Positions 10,136 to 21,510 of a stretch of DNA of 64,000 bases are shown piece by piece (the first letter of the stretch is position 1; every line of letters begins with the position of its first letter). The DNA lies in contig JAULSU010000003.1 of assembly GCA_030512335.1 (NCBI GenBank), positions 3,658,001 to 3,722,000 on the forward strand. Reading direction: 5' to 3'. Both the position numbers and the translations under genes were made by a program. This DNA is from Immersiella caudata (Eukaryota; Ascomycota; Sordariomycetes; Sordariales; Lasiosphaeriaceae). The notes beneath the pieces were generated by a model. That model worked only from the letters and a program-made list of their open reading frames with translations. It was not told where the DNA came from and ran no database searches.

Positions 10136-13100
10136 ATGGTGAGCAGAGACGGAAAGATGAAGCGGCCGCTTCAGGTTGCTGACTTGGCCGTGCTAGCCCG
10201 ACGCAGTAAAGGCCGCGCATTATATCCAGCAGCTCGACGATGCGCGCTGCGAGGAGAACTGGGATGCAGTGCCCGAGCTGATCCGCAAGGTGCGGAAGCA
10301 TGCTCCTGAGCGCCAGTGTATGCCCCCTACCGTGATTCCAACTCTGCCTATTTCTCGCAATGATGAGCTGATTGCTCGGGCTACCAGGCCTCACCTTGAC
10401 CGCCCAGAACGAAGCCGCCCTTACGAAGGCCGGCCCCAAAGCTTCGCGCGATGAGCTGGTTGGCGCCGAATCGGCCACCGACCTCCCGAAACTACATGCC
10501 GCGATACAAAACGAACAGGCTTTCCCTGAAGATAGATTCCAGGCCAAGGTTTGCGTTGGTTGGGTGCATTGGGCTCTGAAGGAGTATGACCTCGCCTTGG
10601 CCGGCCTGCCGAGGAATTTCCACGAGGAATACACACAGCTCGAAGACTTTGAGAGCCTGTCGGAGTGGACAAAGGTTTGTGCGCTCAAGGCGGCCTACCT
10701 CCGAGCAAATTGTCTGGCGCGGGGGGGGCAACGGGATGGGGCCCTGACAGCGTTTGAGTCGGCGTTGCCCTCCCTCTCTGGGGTATGGACGACCAAGAAT
10801 GCTCGCCAACAGCTGCGGTACTGGGCCGAGTTGTTTCTGACGGAATACTGTATGCTAGCGGGCCAGGCGATTCGCGAGGGGGAAAGGCAGCTGTCGGATC
10901 CTAATTGCCTGGCGTGCTTCCGCACTTGGTCGACGTACTGGGCGAATACTAAGGGTGCACCCTTGGCTGGTGGCTATGGTTTCAAGGGATCCGTGCCTAG
11001 GCGGCAGGTGTGGTCCGAGTACTACTATGCCCTGTCTGAAATCCTCCAGCAGGATCGCCCATACCCCACGGGCTACGCCGCTGTCAACAACGAGTCGTCC
11101 GCCCGGAACCAGTTACGCGCCGAGCTGAAGAAGGTGGAAACGATTTTCCAGGGGCTACTGTTCTCCGAGACCAAGTTTCCCAAGGCAGACGAACAGAGAG
11201 AGGAGGTGGAGGAATTTGTCCAGAGGGTCATGCAGAACTGGGCGATTCTGAACGGGCATGGGTGGAAAGTGATGGACCTTGGAGCCGGGGGACGGGAGTC
11301 TCTGAGCCATGGCGTGCTTGACACTCTCTACGGAGCCGCCACGAAAACATACCACTCGACAGCTGTCCTACGGCACCTATTCACGGTGCACCTCGCCCTC
11401 GCAGAGTTCGACTTGGCGTTCCTCTCTTTTGACTCGTATCTAGCCCTGGTCAAGAAGGGCAGAGCCCGAGTTCAAAAGACGGGACACATTGAGCCCGCCC
11501 TCGATGATGACGCCACTATGCTCGAGACCGTTTCGTCTTGCATCGCAGCCCTCTGCCGATACGGCGGGAAAGAGGCAGCCGAGAAGGCTCGTGGCTTCGC
11601 TGCGGAGCTTGAGGACCTGGTCAAAGAAGTCTCCCAGACAAATGCCACTGCGGAAAATGGAACTCCGCTCCGGGGCACGGTGCCCCCGAATGTTCTTGGA
11701 CTGGCATGGCAGTCGATAGGCCTGGCGCATGCGCAGTGGGCGCGTATGACATACGATTCCGAATCCCGATCGCAGATACAGGATAAGGCCATTCAGTGCC
11801 TTCGAAAATCACTGTCCCCGGAGTATGGCCGAGCGGTAGACGTTAGGGGCGTTTTTGCTCTCGGGGTGCTCCTTGCCGAGCAAAGAAAGCTGTCCGTTGC
11901 CATTGAGCTGGTCAAAACGGCTCTGCTGGCTGACACGGCCGTTCAGGGGAACCAAGATCTCCACAGCGGCCCGTACTGGCGCGAACGGTCTCTTATTCCC
12001 CTCTGGCACCTGTTGGCGCTCATGGTCAGCGCCAGACAGGAGTACGTCATGGCTGCTCGCGCCTGCGAGGGCGCTATAGAGCAGTTCAAAGACCCCACCG
12101 TTCTTTTCGGCGGGAAGAACTTGAACGGGACGTACCGCAGCGACCACCTTAATGAGGCGGGCATCCACGATGACAAAGTCCTAGGCGATGGCCTAGTCGA
12201 TGAAATGGACGACTACGAAAAGGAAAGCATTCTCGAAATCAAGATGACACAGCTTGCCGTTCTTGAGCTCGTGGAAGGTCCAGCGGTGGCTGTCAATGCT
12301 AGCACAGAGCTCCTCACATTGTTCCCAAGGCTGTTCGGGGATGTCGATCAGAAGCTCGAGCTGGCCACCGAGGCGAAGCCGCCGAAGAGCTCAGCGGCGA
12401 CGCTGAGAAGCATTAGGGGGAGTGTATTCGGCACCCGCTCAGACAAGTCGTCCAAGCCAAGGGGCAACCTTCCAAACATGGACAGTAAAATGGCCACGAT
12501 AAATTCCCGGCCTACAACTACCCAAACTGCCCACAGCGTCGCAACTACGGCGCCGACAGCCCATATGTCCCAGGAGAACGGGGATCCCCGATCCAGCCGG
12601 AGGTCCATGCGATCAGCAAGCGTCAAGGGGAGGAGCGAGTCCACTAAGAGGAGGGCAAGCCTCCGCAAGAGAAGCAGCAGCAGTCGGCCACGAGCAATGA
12701 GCAGTGGAGGATCACCTTCGCAAGGGGACAACGATAACTTTTTCGCTCCGTTCGATGACATCCAGCTTCCGCAGCATTTAAGTTTTGCCAGCCGGAAGAC
12801 GGACATATCGGGCCTCGCGACCCTACAACTCAGCAACTCACACGCATCTAATGGCTCAGCAGAGTCGAAAGGGGAAGATTTCTCCGGGCTCGCACTCAAG
12901 GGGGTGGAGTCTGTCGCGAGGTTGCTTCCTTACGTCCAATTCTCGCAAGACCATAACAAGCGGAAGCGCAAGGCCGTCTTGGTGGGGGTCTGGCTGACTA
13001 TTGCCGGCTTTTACCGGAGGGCAGGCCTTCTTGGGGATGCGGCAAAGGCGTGTGCCGAAGCACAGAAGATTGTTCAGGGCCTGGAGGCGGATATCTCCGC

Positions 13101-13871
13101 CGACACGTCTGGATCCCTCTCGGCGAGGCAAGCGGGCTGGGGCCAGAAAAAGAGCGTCGAGGAGCTGCTAGCTGATGTCTGGACAGAGGTGAGTAACATC
13201 TGGGTAAAGTATGGAAGTCTTGCTGATGGTGATTACTACAGAAAGGAAATCTCTCCCTGGCCCGTGAAAGGCCGTACCAAGCCCGTGCCGACTTCGAGAC
13301 GGCCTTGACGTATTTCCCTGACCACGTCGCCGGCATCGTCGGCCTCTCTAACATTCTAATGGATGTCTACTCAGAGAAGCTTCTCCCTCGCCCGGCAGTC
13401 GCTGGCCTCGAGATCGTCGCAGCCGCCACGGGCGAGGAGCAGACCCTCCCTGTCAGACAAAAATCTACCGACAAGTACCCCGAACTACCATGGGAGCCCC
13501 TAGGTCTCGCCGCCACAAGATCCAAAAAGGGAGAGGCTGCCTCCTCATCCAATCCCTTCGTAGCCATCAAGGAGAAAGAAAAAGAGAAGAAAGACCCAAT
13601 GGCGGAACTGGTGCCACCACACAAGGCGAAGTCGCTTCCATTACTGGATCGCCTTGCGGCAAGGGATAGGGCGTACATGCTCCTCTCGGGATTGACGAAG
13701 CTCGGAACGGGGTGGAATCACTCTGAGGCGTGGTTTGCATTGGCCAGAGCGTATGAAGAAAGCGATCAGCCGGAGAAGGCGAAAGATGCGTTGTGGTGGT
13801 GTGTTGAGCTGGAGGACTCAATAGGGGCGAGGGAGTGGGGGTGCGTTGGTGTGGGCGGATATGTCCTGTAA
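10136..13871 (+). CDS. ypp1: YPP1 / TTC7-like TPR protein of the plasma-membrane PI4-kinase complex
   Basis: Scaffold that in yeast joins Efr3 and recruits the PI4-kinase Stt4 to the plasma membrane; the animal homologue is TTC7. Exons 10136-10138, 10197-10317, 10388-13188 and 13242-13871 give 1184 residues in consistent phase. The first exon is just the ATG: donor GTGAGC follows it, a TTGCTGAC branch lies near the acceptor GCTAG, and exon 2 then reads PDAVKAAHYIQQLDDARCEE. Intron 2 (70 nt) joins ...APERQ to CLTLTAQNEA. Intron 3 (53 nt) joins ...LLADVWTE to KGNLSLARERPYQARAD. TPR-type helices dominate, for example AKVCVGWVHWALKEYDLAL and ARACEGAIEQF. A Ser/Arg-rich region around residues 715-810 is probably disordered. 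The extreme C-terminus WWCVELED...GYVL fits the family. The N-terminal micro-exon is inferred from splice logic. Confidence 0.85.
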
Positions 13872-14095
13872 TGTTTGTGTCTCCTGAGTAAGATGGCATG
13901 GATACGGCGTGTTACACAAAAAAAAAGTAGAAATCACATAGCACGATCTTGGTGTTGATTAGGAGGCTTCCTGTTGGTTTGTTGAACAGACATAGGAAAT
14001 GGGTATCTGATACCTGATATACCAGCCAGCAAGGACTTGAAAGCGAGCGGGAGAGATTTATACAGAAGAGTACAACAGCGACAGAAAAGACAAGT

Positions 14096-15131
14096 TTAGT
14101 ACCGCCCGTTGAGCTCCTCGTCGGTCCAATCCTTCATCCGCGTCACCAGCGTCTTGTCCCTCTCCACGATGGTCTTCTTGTCGATGATACCGACCGGGAC
14201 GTAGTACTCGCCATTCTGCACGTCGGGCGAAACGGCAGCATATAGATGATTCAACACGCCATTTTCGATTGTCGTCGTGGTGAATTTTCCCAGGATACCT
14301 CCCCAGCGAACCAACCTGCTGTCGCGCGCGAGCGACCGGCCCATACCGGTCGAGATACGCCCTGGGTGGATGGCCGCGATTTTGAGCTGAGGGTATTCCG
14401 AGGCAAGTTGCTTGGTGAAGGCAATAAGCGCAACCTTGGACTGCCCGTAGCGTTTGAAGTACGACTATCTCACCCATCAGTATTGTCCAACCCAAAGGTC
14501 CATCGCAGAATAAGGGACTCACCATCTTCGCACAATTGCCCTTCAACTCCCCAAACACAACCCCCCCCTTCGGCGCCATGCTGTGCCCCTCACTCGCCAC
14601 CACCACGACCCTCACATCCTCCTGCCCCTTCTGCGTCTCCACCATTGTCGGCAACAGCAGCCTCGTGAACAGCGCATGTCCCACATAATTCACCCCAAAG
14701 CAGACCTCATACCCATCCTTACTAACCCCCGGTTTCACCGGCATGATGCCCGCATTCAATATCAAAATATCCAATCTGCTCTCCAACTGAAGAAACCGAG
14801 ACGTGGCATCCTGCACCGCATCTAGACTCCCCAGGTCAAGATCCAAAAAGGAGACTTTCACGACTGATTTGACATCCTCCGGCAGCGCGGAGGTGACGGC
14901 TGAGATGGCGGCTTCCTGAGCTGCGTTGTCGCGTGGCAGGTCGGCGATGATGATGTGGGCGGGTTTTCCGTGGGTAGCTAGCTCGATGGCGGTTTGGCGG
15001 CCGAGGTCGCCTGCGCCGCCGGTGATGAGGATGACGCGGGAGGTGAGGGAGGGGATGGAGGTGGAGGGGGTGAAGGGCGAGGAGGAGGCGTTTTTAGAAC
15101 CAAGGAAAGTAACTTTTAGAAAAGACGCCAT
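14096..15131 (-). CDS. Short-chain dehydrogenase/reductase (classical SDR)
   Basis: NAD(P)-dependent oxidoreductase of unknown substrate, 325 residues. Two exons: 15131-14523 and 14464-14096, joined in phase 0 across a 58-nt intron (14465-14522; donor GTGAGT, acceptor GATAG). The Rossmann glycine motif is TGGAGDLG near residue 37. LNAGIMP provides the NAG motif. The catalytic Ser lies in VVVVASEGHS, and the splice restores YGQSK, the Y-x-x-x-K catalytic pair, in SYFKRYGQSKVALIAF. Without splicing the frame loses YxxxK, which supports the intron. IHPGRI is the usual segment after the active site. The C-terminal part resembles the retinol-dehydrogenase/WWOX-like SDR group common in fungi. No neighbour hints at a pathway. 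Confidence 0.87.
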
Positions 15132-16491
15132 TTTTAATCTTGTTTGTCAGTGTTTGTGTTCTACTGCTGTGGTGTGAAGTTGATTTGGGGGTTCGGTTGG
15201 ATGTGGATGGTGAGACGCGCAGGAATATTGACTATTTATTATCTGCTATTTATCTGCCATACCTGGTGAGGTGTCGTTGGTGGTGCGATGATACGAACAC
15301 GAACTACCCAGCAAAGGCTAACGCTCATTTCACGATCCTTCATTTGGAGACCTAGGACAGCGGGCGCCAAATTCTGGGGATGCTTAGCGAAACGCTTGGG
15401 TTCGGTCCCAGAGAGGCGACAGACGGGGACATCCACCAGGACCAAGGCCAATTCTCAGGAGCATCTGTGGCATTTGTCATCCGGGCTGACTTTGGGGACT
15501 TGGCTTTTGCTATCGCGTACGATTGACTTGGTTGAGCTCGGTCTTCAGATCCGAGCCTCAGCACAACTGCAAAACCTGTAAATTGCACTCCGCTCCCGTC
15601 AGCTTGCCTTTGGCGTTAGCGCAGAAATGGAACCAGAAATGCTGGAAACGTTGCAGGGAAGAGCTTTGAAGTTTTTTAAGGGTGTTTATAAAAGCTTTAC
15701 AACCGGGTTATAAACGGGTTCAAAACGATACAAGATCGTAAAAAATTATGCTCGAGAAACACTCATATACCAGTAATCCAACATCGACAACAAAAGCTCT
15801 GAACGCTCACAGCGACTTGCCGAGTGCCCCCACTTTTACAAGAGACCAGTCGCCCGCGAGCACTTGTACACAACTTCAAAACTGTTGTCATACTGCACCG
15901 GGTCAAGTAGTTTTCTACCTCGGATCACCACTTTCATTTGCAACTCAACCGCGTCATCCTGAGCACGGAAACCACACAGCTTCCAGAATGTCCGAAGTTC
16001 CACCTCTAGCCCCCAAGTTACGTACAACAACAGCAGATCTGCAACCATCCGTCTTGTACAACCTCTCCCCAGTAGCCGGCGCCTGTGGGTACCACAAAAA
16101 AAATGCAGCAAGGGCACATCTGCATCTCGTCCGCCCTGCCGTCGGCACCTTGCATTCGGGCCGGAGCACCCGTTTCGCTTGTGCTTGTCACTTCCGACCT
16201 CATCACACTTCACCGCTCTGGCCTCGCCTTGCCGGTAGAAACAATGCTACGCTCTCCGGTTAGCCTTTCGATCTTGTTCACATAAGTGTTTCCCGTCGGG
16301 TGTGCCAATGTCCAGTCCTTGTGTGACGCATCTGAACCGCATTCGTATAGATATTTTCGTCGCTCATCGTGATGTACTTCGCTTTCGTGGAACCCAAGAA
16401 CTCGAACTCGAACGCCTGTGTGAACCATAACCTCCATAACTCTAGCATATAAACCAAATCGAAACGCCGAGGTAATCACAACCCGAACCTC
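15132..16491. other. SDR promoter and ZIP-gene downstream region
   Basis: About 1.36 kb without a supported gene. A TATA-like GTTTATAAAAG is near 15687. A 171-codon plus-strand frame at 15748-16263 has no recognisable domain and is not called. Confidence 0.5.
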
Positions 16492-18105
16492 TCACTCCGT
16501 CACAAGCGCGTTGCTCAAGCCCAACATCGTCATGCCTAGAAATGCAAACAGTATGCTGAGGTTCCTGTTGTGGTTCAAACTTAGGCTCTCTACAAAAAGC
16601 TGCAGCGCCACACTTGTCATGATGCCTGCTGTTACGGCAAAGAGACATGCGTATGCTGTGTTGTCGATGGCAAAGTCGGATCGGTTCGCGAGCTTGAACC
16701 ATAGCACAGCGATGCCGGCGCCCACAGGCTGGCTGAGGCCTCCAAGCAAGGAGGACCAAGCAATAGCCTTGAAACGGCTCCCAAGGGCTAGGTAGAGGGG
16801 GAGGGCCATCGAAAACCCTTCGGCGATATTGTGAACGAAGAGAGCCATGAAGATGTTGAATCCAAGTGATGGATTGGCGTGATTCGTTGCGTATGTGATG
16901 AATCCCTCGGGGAACTTATGAAGCGCAATGGCGATGACGGTTTGCAACCCAATGGATAGGAATGCGTTTTCTGGCACGTGGTGGTGGTGCTGTGCCTCGA
17001 GATCCTCTTCCATCTGGTCGCAGTCGCCTTCGGTATCATCCTCATCAACAGATGAGGGGTGTACGTGCGGTTCAGCAACGCCACTGCATCCGGTGTGCTC
17101 ACGGCCATGTGCGTAGTGGCTGTGATGGAAAGAGTTTGCCATAGAGTTTGAGTCGGTATCTGCGTAGTCTTGGGGAACATCCGCTGCGGGAGAAAGGGGC
17201 CGGACGAGGGAGCCAGTGGTGTTAGACCGCAGCAGCGTCGTGCTCCGCGACAAGGCCAAGCTCGTCTTGAGCTTGTCGCATTCCTGTCCGCAGGGCTCCG
17301 AGAAGCCATAGCATGCCGCAGATTCGTCACAGTGGGATTTATGCGGCTTGTCCTTAACAAACGATCTAACAAAGCTCCGGATTTCCTTGATCGAAGACCG
17401 TCTGTTCTCTAGCAGAGCACCAGGCCGGGCGTTGTGGCCATGAGATAGAGTCTCGCTCCTCGTTGCGGGGTGTCTGTGGGAGTCGAGGTGGCCATTTGGT
17501 TGTGTCTCGCCGGGCAAGAGGGGCGTTGACTCGGTGGCGAGGCCGCTCACCTCCGTCATATGCGGGTATCGTATCGTCGAGCGAGGGGATAGCGTCCTCA
17601 CAGATTGTCGGCGACCTCGTGTTCTCGATTGGCGATGCCTAGAATCAAATCGCGAATCCTCCCTGTGTTCCTTATGCGTATGGTCGCAGTCCACGATATG
17701 GGAAGGCATGTACTGGTGTAGCACGCGCGAGATGACCTGAATACCAACGAACCCCGCGACAAAACAGCCCATCATGAAAAAGCCGGCCGACTGACGGCCC
17801 CAGCCACCCTTACCCAAATAGCGCATGGCCGAGGGTAGCATGCTATACAATGCTGAAAAGAGCTGCATGGCGGTCAGCAGAAATTCGCAAGATTGATAAG
17901 GGATACTAACCATCACACCGAAACTGAGACTCAGCGAGCAAGCCAAGAATGCATTGCTGTCCTGTATTCTGAAGTGTTTCTGTCCAGGAAAATGACGGAT
18001 GAACACATCGACGCAGATAATCGTTGCGCCGAGCGAACAGGCAACGCCGCTCGCGATACAGAGTATCCACCCCCGCGTGTCGTTGTCGACCTTACCAACC
18101 GCCAT
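16492..18105 (-). CDS. ZIP-family zinc transporter (Zrt3-like)
   Basis: Multi-pass membrane protein moving Zn2+ (possibly other divalent metals) into the cytosol; the yeast relative Zrt3 releases zinc from the vacuole. Start at the ATG 18103-18105 (MAVGKVDND); an upstream in-frame GTG is unlikely to be used. Exons 18105-17911 and 17862-16492 with a 48-nt phase-0 intron (donor GTTAGT, branch GCTGAC, acceptor TGCAG) give 521 residues. N-terminal membrane helices are followed by a long hydrophilic loop with HSHYAHGREH and a HHHH cluster, as in ZIP loops. The C-terminal helices carry the signatures HKFPEGFITYATNH and FVHNIAEGF, whose His, Asn and Glu residues would line the metal site. Because the intron is stop-free and a multiple of three, the retained form would also be full length. 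Divergent from NUC1. Confidence 0.88.
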   Translation of the reverse strand: MAVGKVDNDTRGWILCIASGVACSLGATIICVDVFIRHFPGQKHFRIQDSNAFLACSLSLSFGVMVSIPYQSCEFLLTAMQLFSALYSMLPSAMRYLGKGGWGRQSAGFFMMGCFVAGFVGIQVISRVLHQYMPSHIVDCDHTHKEHREDSRFDSRHRQSRTRGRRQSVRTLSPRSTIRYPHMTEVSGLATESTPLLPGETQPNGHLDSHRHPATRSETLSHGHNARPGALLENRRSSIKEIRSFVRSFVKDKPHKSHCDESAACYGFSEPCGQECDKLKTSLALSRSTTLLRSNTTGSLVRPLSPAADVPQDYADTDSNSMANSFHHSHYAHGREHTGCSGVAEPHVHPSSVDEDDTEGDCDQMEEDLEAQHHHHVPENAFLSIGLQTVIAIALHKFPEGFITYATNHANPSLGFNIFMALFVHNIAEGFSMALPLYLALGSRFKAIAWSSLLGGLSQPVGAGIAVLWFKLANRSDFAIDNTAYACLFAVTAGIMTSVALQLFVESLSLNHNRNLSILFAFLGMTMLGLSNALVTE

Positions 18106-19228
18106 GATAGGCGCTAGCACAGGCTCAATGAACTGTCTGTCGCTTGGTAAAGAGCCCCTCCGGCGCGATTTTGATGTCGATCTGACGGCTACCTAGAGGA
18201 ATGGCCGGGAGGAAGGGAAGCGGTCTGCGTTTAGGGCATCGAACAGGGCAATGCTGGGGCAAGTGGTGTATATAGATTGTCCAAAATTCTAGGTCCGAGT
18301 TGGTTGAACAAAGAAAGCGGGCGGACCGGCAGTGACAGGATAAAGATGACAAAACAGACGTCTCACCAGGTCGGTGAGAACCTCGACGGCCGAAATACGT
18401 GGGTACCTCAATGGGCAGGCAGGCGCTTACCAAGTTCTGCCGCTAAGCCGCGGGGGGCTGCAGAAAAACAGGCTGCTAGGCGCACTAGCTCAACGAGAAT
18501 GGCGGGCGCTCAACTCAACCCAACGTTATTGGCAAGGGTTCCGTCGTCGACAAGCAAAACTGTCGTTGGTGCTGTGGTCGTGCGGTCGGTTTGATGGTTG
18601 CCATCGGGCAGTTTCAAGCCGGAGGGTCCGGGGACCAGGAGACTTGAGTCTCGAGCGATGTCATTGTGGCGCTCGCCCACTCCCGCTGCAGGGATATTAC
18701 GTGCCTTGTGAATCCCAGCCCTCTCACTCGTCAGTCTCCACATCCCACGTCTGGACCGGGGGGTTTATCGCACATGTGCGACAACTCACTTACTTGCAAG
18801 CAAGCAAACACAGTTGTAGGAAGTGACACGGCGCCTCAAGCAAACATGATTGGGATGACTTCTCTTTTCCGACCTCTGTGTCATGGTGCCATGAGTGCGT
18901 GTGAGATGATGGACCCGAGGTCGGGTACGTACCTCGCTCCGGGGGTGTGATGAGGCTGGAAGTGGGGGCGCCCTGCAGGTCCCGCACCACGCGGCTGATC
19001 TCGCTGATCAGATCGCGATGAATTTTCCCAGCCAAAAAATCTCAGCTGCTCCAGCTCCAAGACTTAACTGCACACCACCACGCCCAGCACCACGAGGAGG
19101 CCCGCCACGTGCGACCAGTGCAGTCACCGCAACCCACCGCCTGATTTCCATTCTGCTGGGATCTCGAGGCCGATAAATACCATTTACACCGTCGCACACC
19201 GCGTCCCGAGAAGAAGAGGCTCTTCACA
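18106..19228. other. Divergent intergenic region ZIP transporter / NUC1
   Basis: No supported gene in about 1.1 kb. A possible TATA-like GATAAATACC lies close upstream of NUC1 near 19173. Small frames lack domains. Confidence 0.5.
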
Positions 19229-20266
19229 ATGTCCAAAGCAACAATCGCCGTGATTGCAGCTGTAAGCGCTGGAGCTGGTGCCGCCGCCACAGCCGCTATG
19301 TACTCGCTGCGATCCGCAGACAAGAAATCCGAGGTTCAGACGACAACAACAACAACTACCACAACCACTCTCTCAAAGCCTCCCGGCCATGGGCCGGTGC
19401 CTATGCCACCCCCCCTCTCCCAGCAAGTCATCAGCCAGTCCAGCCCAATAATACCCCCGGCCCGCGCCGGCTGGCCCGTCGACCCCGCGGGACTCTTCGA
19501 GTACGGCTTTCCCGGCCCCGTATCAGACATCGCCGCGCGCGCCGCCCTCGTCTCCTCCTACGACCGCCGCACCCGCAACCCCCAATGGGTAGCCGAGCAC
19601 ATCACCCCCGCGTCGCTCGCCCAGCGCGATGGCGACCGCAAGAACAGCGCCTTCCTCGAAGATCCCGCAGTGCCTGAAAAGTTCCGTGCCAAGCTCAAGG
19701 ACTACTTCCGCTCGGGCTTCGACCGCGGCCATCAAGTCCCTGCCGCCGACTGCAAGTGGTCGCAAACCGCCATGGACGAGACGTTCTACCTCACCAACAT
19801 GTGCCCGCAAGTTGGCGAGGGTTTCAACCGCGACTATTGGGCTCATTTTGAGGACTTCTGCCGCCGCCTCACGCAGACTTACCCCTCCGTCCGCATCGTC
19901 ACCGGGCCGTTGTACCTCCCCAAGAAAGACCCCGTCGACAACAAGTGGTATGTCAAGTACGAGATGATCGGGAACCCGCCGAACGTCGCCGTACCGACCC
20001 ACTTCTACAAGGTCATCTTCGCCGAGGACGGCACCGCTGGCGGGAAGGTTGCACTCGGCGCATTCGTGCTTCCTAACGCGCCCATCCCCAACGCGAAGCC
20101 CCTTGGCGATTTCGAGGTTCCCATCGAGGCGGTCGAGCGCGCCAGCGGATTGGAGTTCGCGTCCAAGCTTCCGGTTCAGCGACGCAAGCGTCTTTGCGCG
20201 GAGACTAGCTGCTCGATCGTGGTGAAGGAGTATGCGGACCGTCAGAAGGCTTTCGCCAAGAAATAA
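19229..20266 (+). CDS. nuc1: Mitochondrial DNA/RNA non-specific nuclease NUC1 (EndoG family)
   Basis: Endo/exonuclease of the mitochondrial inner membrane, involved in mitochondrial DNA turnover and in cell death in yeast. Single exon, 345 residues, start MSKATIAVIAAVSAGAG. The N-terminus is an Ala-rich hydrophobic segment usable as an inner-membrane anchor, followed by a poly-Thr stretch coded by ACA/ACT triplet repeats and a Pro-rich linker. The catalytic betabetaalpha-metal motif is DRGHQVPAAD with His167 as general base; the Mg2+-binding Asn is Asn199 in GFNRDYW. TRNPQWVAEH and the FYLTNMCPQ block are further family landmarks. Length and architecture match fungal EndoG homologues (about 330-350 residues). 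Confidence 0.94.
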   Translation: MSKATIAVIAAVSAGAGAAATAAMYSLRSADKKSEVQTTTTTTTTTTLSKPPGHGPVPMPPPLSQQVISQSSPIIPPARAGWPVDPAGLFEYGFPGPVSDIAARAALVSSYDRRTRNPQWVAEHITPASLAQRDGDRKNSAFLEDPAVPEKFRAKLKDYFRSGFDRGHQVPAADCKWSQTAMDETFYLTNMCPQVGEGFNRDYWAHFEDFCRRLTQTYPSVRIVTGPLYLPKKDPVDNKWYVKYEMIGNPPNVAVPTHFYKVIFAEDGTAGGKVALGAFVLPNAPIPNAKPLGDFEVPIEAVERASGLEFASKLPVQRRKRLCAETSCSIVVKEYADRQKAFAKK

Positions 20267-21029
20267 GCTAAGCAGATGTCAACCTGGGACGAACATCTGT
20301 ATCAACACCTCTTTGGACCTCAAAGTCTGCTGTCTCAACATCTTGTATTAGCACCATCTCCTTACCCAACACTACATATATCTTCATGGTTTGGAGCCCT
20401 CTGTTTTCCTCACGGCATTATGCATAGCGTTTGTCATTTTCTGCTTCTTTTGCTGCTTCTTCCTATCTACCTATGATTCAGATCTCACTTGCGCAAGCTT
20501 GTACTGTATTTCTACTTGTACTTGTACCACGACGCCAACGACAATCAGGCAAACTCATGGAGAGGTGGACACACAGCGCTATAGATAGACACAATACGAA
20601 TCTAGATAGTTCGTTTGAATTGAACGAGCACGTTGCAGATTCAGATTGAGTTGTCCACTCATGATGATAGCAGTCGCTGGACACAAGACCTATATTGTAC
20701 AAATAATAGGCTTCTAATACAAGCCGGCATTCGCTAAAACATACGAGTGACTGACCTAGGCGATGTCTTCTTTACAGCCCTTAGCGCACCAACTCCGGGG
20801 TATTGTGAATGTCGCTTGCTACGATGGAGAGCGTTGGACTCGACCGAGTTCCTCCCTTATGCGCCATCCAGCCACCAACCACAATCGAAGGCTCAGAATG
20901 AACTCAAAGATCATCAAGCCTTCGTAGGCGTCTCAGTGTCGAAAGGGTACGAGCCGAGGGTTTTCTTCACTTCTGGGCGTCTCAGTCGCCAAAGTCGGGA
21001 ACTCTTCTCATTTCCATCACCCTCTTTCT
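20267..21029. other. Region downstream of NUC1
   Basis: Contains the NUC1 3' UTR and T-rich sequence. No gene recognised. The PFS2-tail repeats begin immediately to the right. Confidence 0.5.
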
Positions 21030-21510
21030 CACGCCGTCCTCCTTTCTAACAGCCGTAAAAGTTGCCCTGTGATTGCTCTAGCCTCGTTATCTCCTCCTGG
21101 CAAGACAGGGGTGCTCGTCGCCTGTCCGGGCCATCGTTGTTCTGGTTCTGGTCATATCCACTCCTTTGTCTGCTATACTCACTCCTTCGCGGGATTTCAA
21201 GCGGCAGGGATCGTACAAGTCGGGATCGTACAAGCCGGGTTGATAGAAGCCGGGGTTTCTGCTCAGGTCCATCCTCCTTGTTCTCGCGTCTATCCTCCTT
21301 TTCGGCCCCTGTGCAGGTGCCCTGCGATTGCTTTTTTCTCAATCTCTCCTCCTGGCTAAGCAGGAGCTGCCTTGGCAGGGGCGCTCGTCGTCTCCACAAC
21401 TCATCATCGTCTTGGCCACATCCACTGCTCCGTCTGGCAGATTCACTCCTTAGATCTTTCACTGACCTCACTGGCCACTGTACAAACTGGGTGCTCACGA
21501 TTCTATCCTC
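21030..21510 (-). repeat. Two degenerate extra copies of the PFS2 3' coding tail
   Basis: Downstream of the PFS2 stop (21511-21513) the minus strand carries two diverged copies of the last coding block. Copy B (about 21285-21415) reads GQDDDELWRRRAPLPRQ...SQEERLRKKQSQG. Copy C (about 21030-21150) reads NQNNDGPDRRRAPLSCQEE, then ITRLEQSQGN. The PFS2 tail itself (copy A, about 21499-21612) reads RRRAPLPSQEESLRMEQSQG. The block start recurs at about 21061, 21317 and 21529, giving periods of about 256 and 212 bp. B and C lie in one open frame, in phase with PFS2, ending at the stop 21046-21048. At the position of the PFS2 TAG, both B (21298-21300) and C (21042-21044) have AAG. B and C also share downstream similarity (21413-21460 against 21150-21199). 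It could be duplicated 3' UTR or once-coding sequence. Confidence 0.75.

Noticed and set aside
9900..10142. Alternative upstream YPP1 exon joined at 10138/10207
   Set aside because: It gives a phase-compatible join, but the N-terminus is not family-like; the ATG-intron solution with an acceptor at 10196 fits better.
15748..16263. 171-codon plus-strand frame between SDR and ZIP genes
   Set aside because: No domain, no splice continuation and overlapping frames of equal length on the other strand.
18103..18120. ZIP transporter starting at the upstream GTG (18118-18120)
   Set aside because: A proper ATG follows five codons later; GTG starts are not expected for this nuclear gene.
21046..21498. 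Separate 150-residue gene downstream of PFS2
   Set aside because: It has no ATG start and consists of decayed copies of the PFS2 tail plus spacer; reported as repeats instead.
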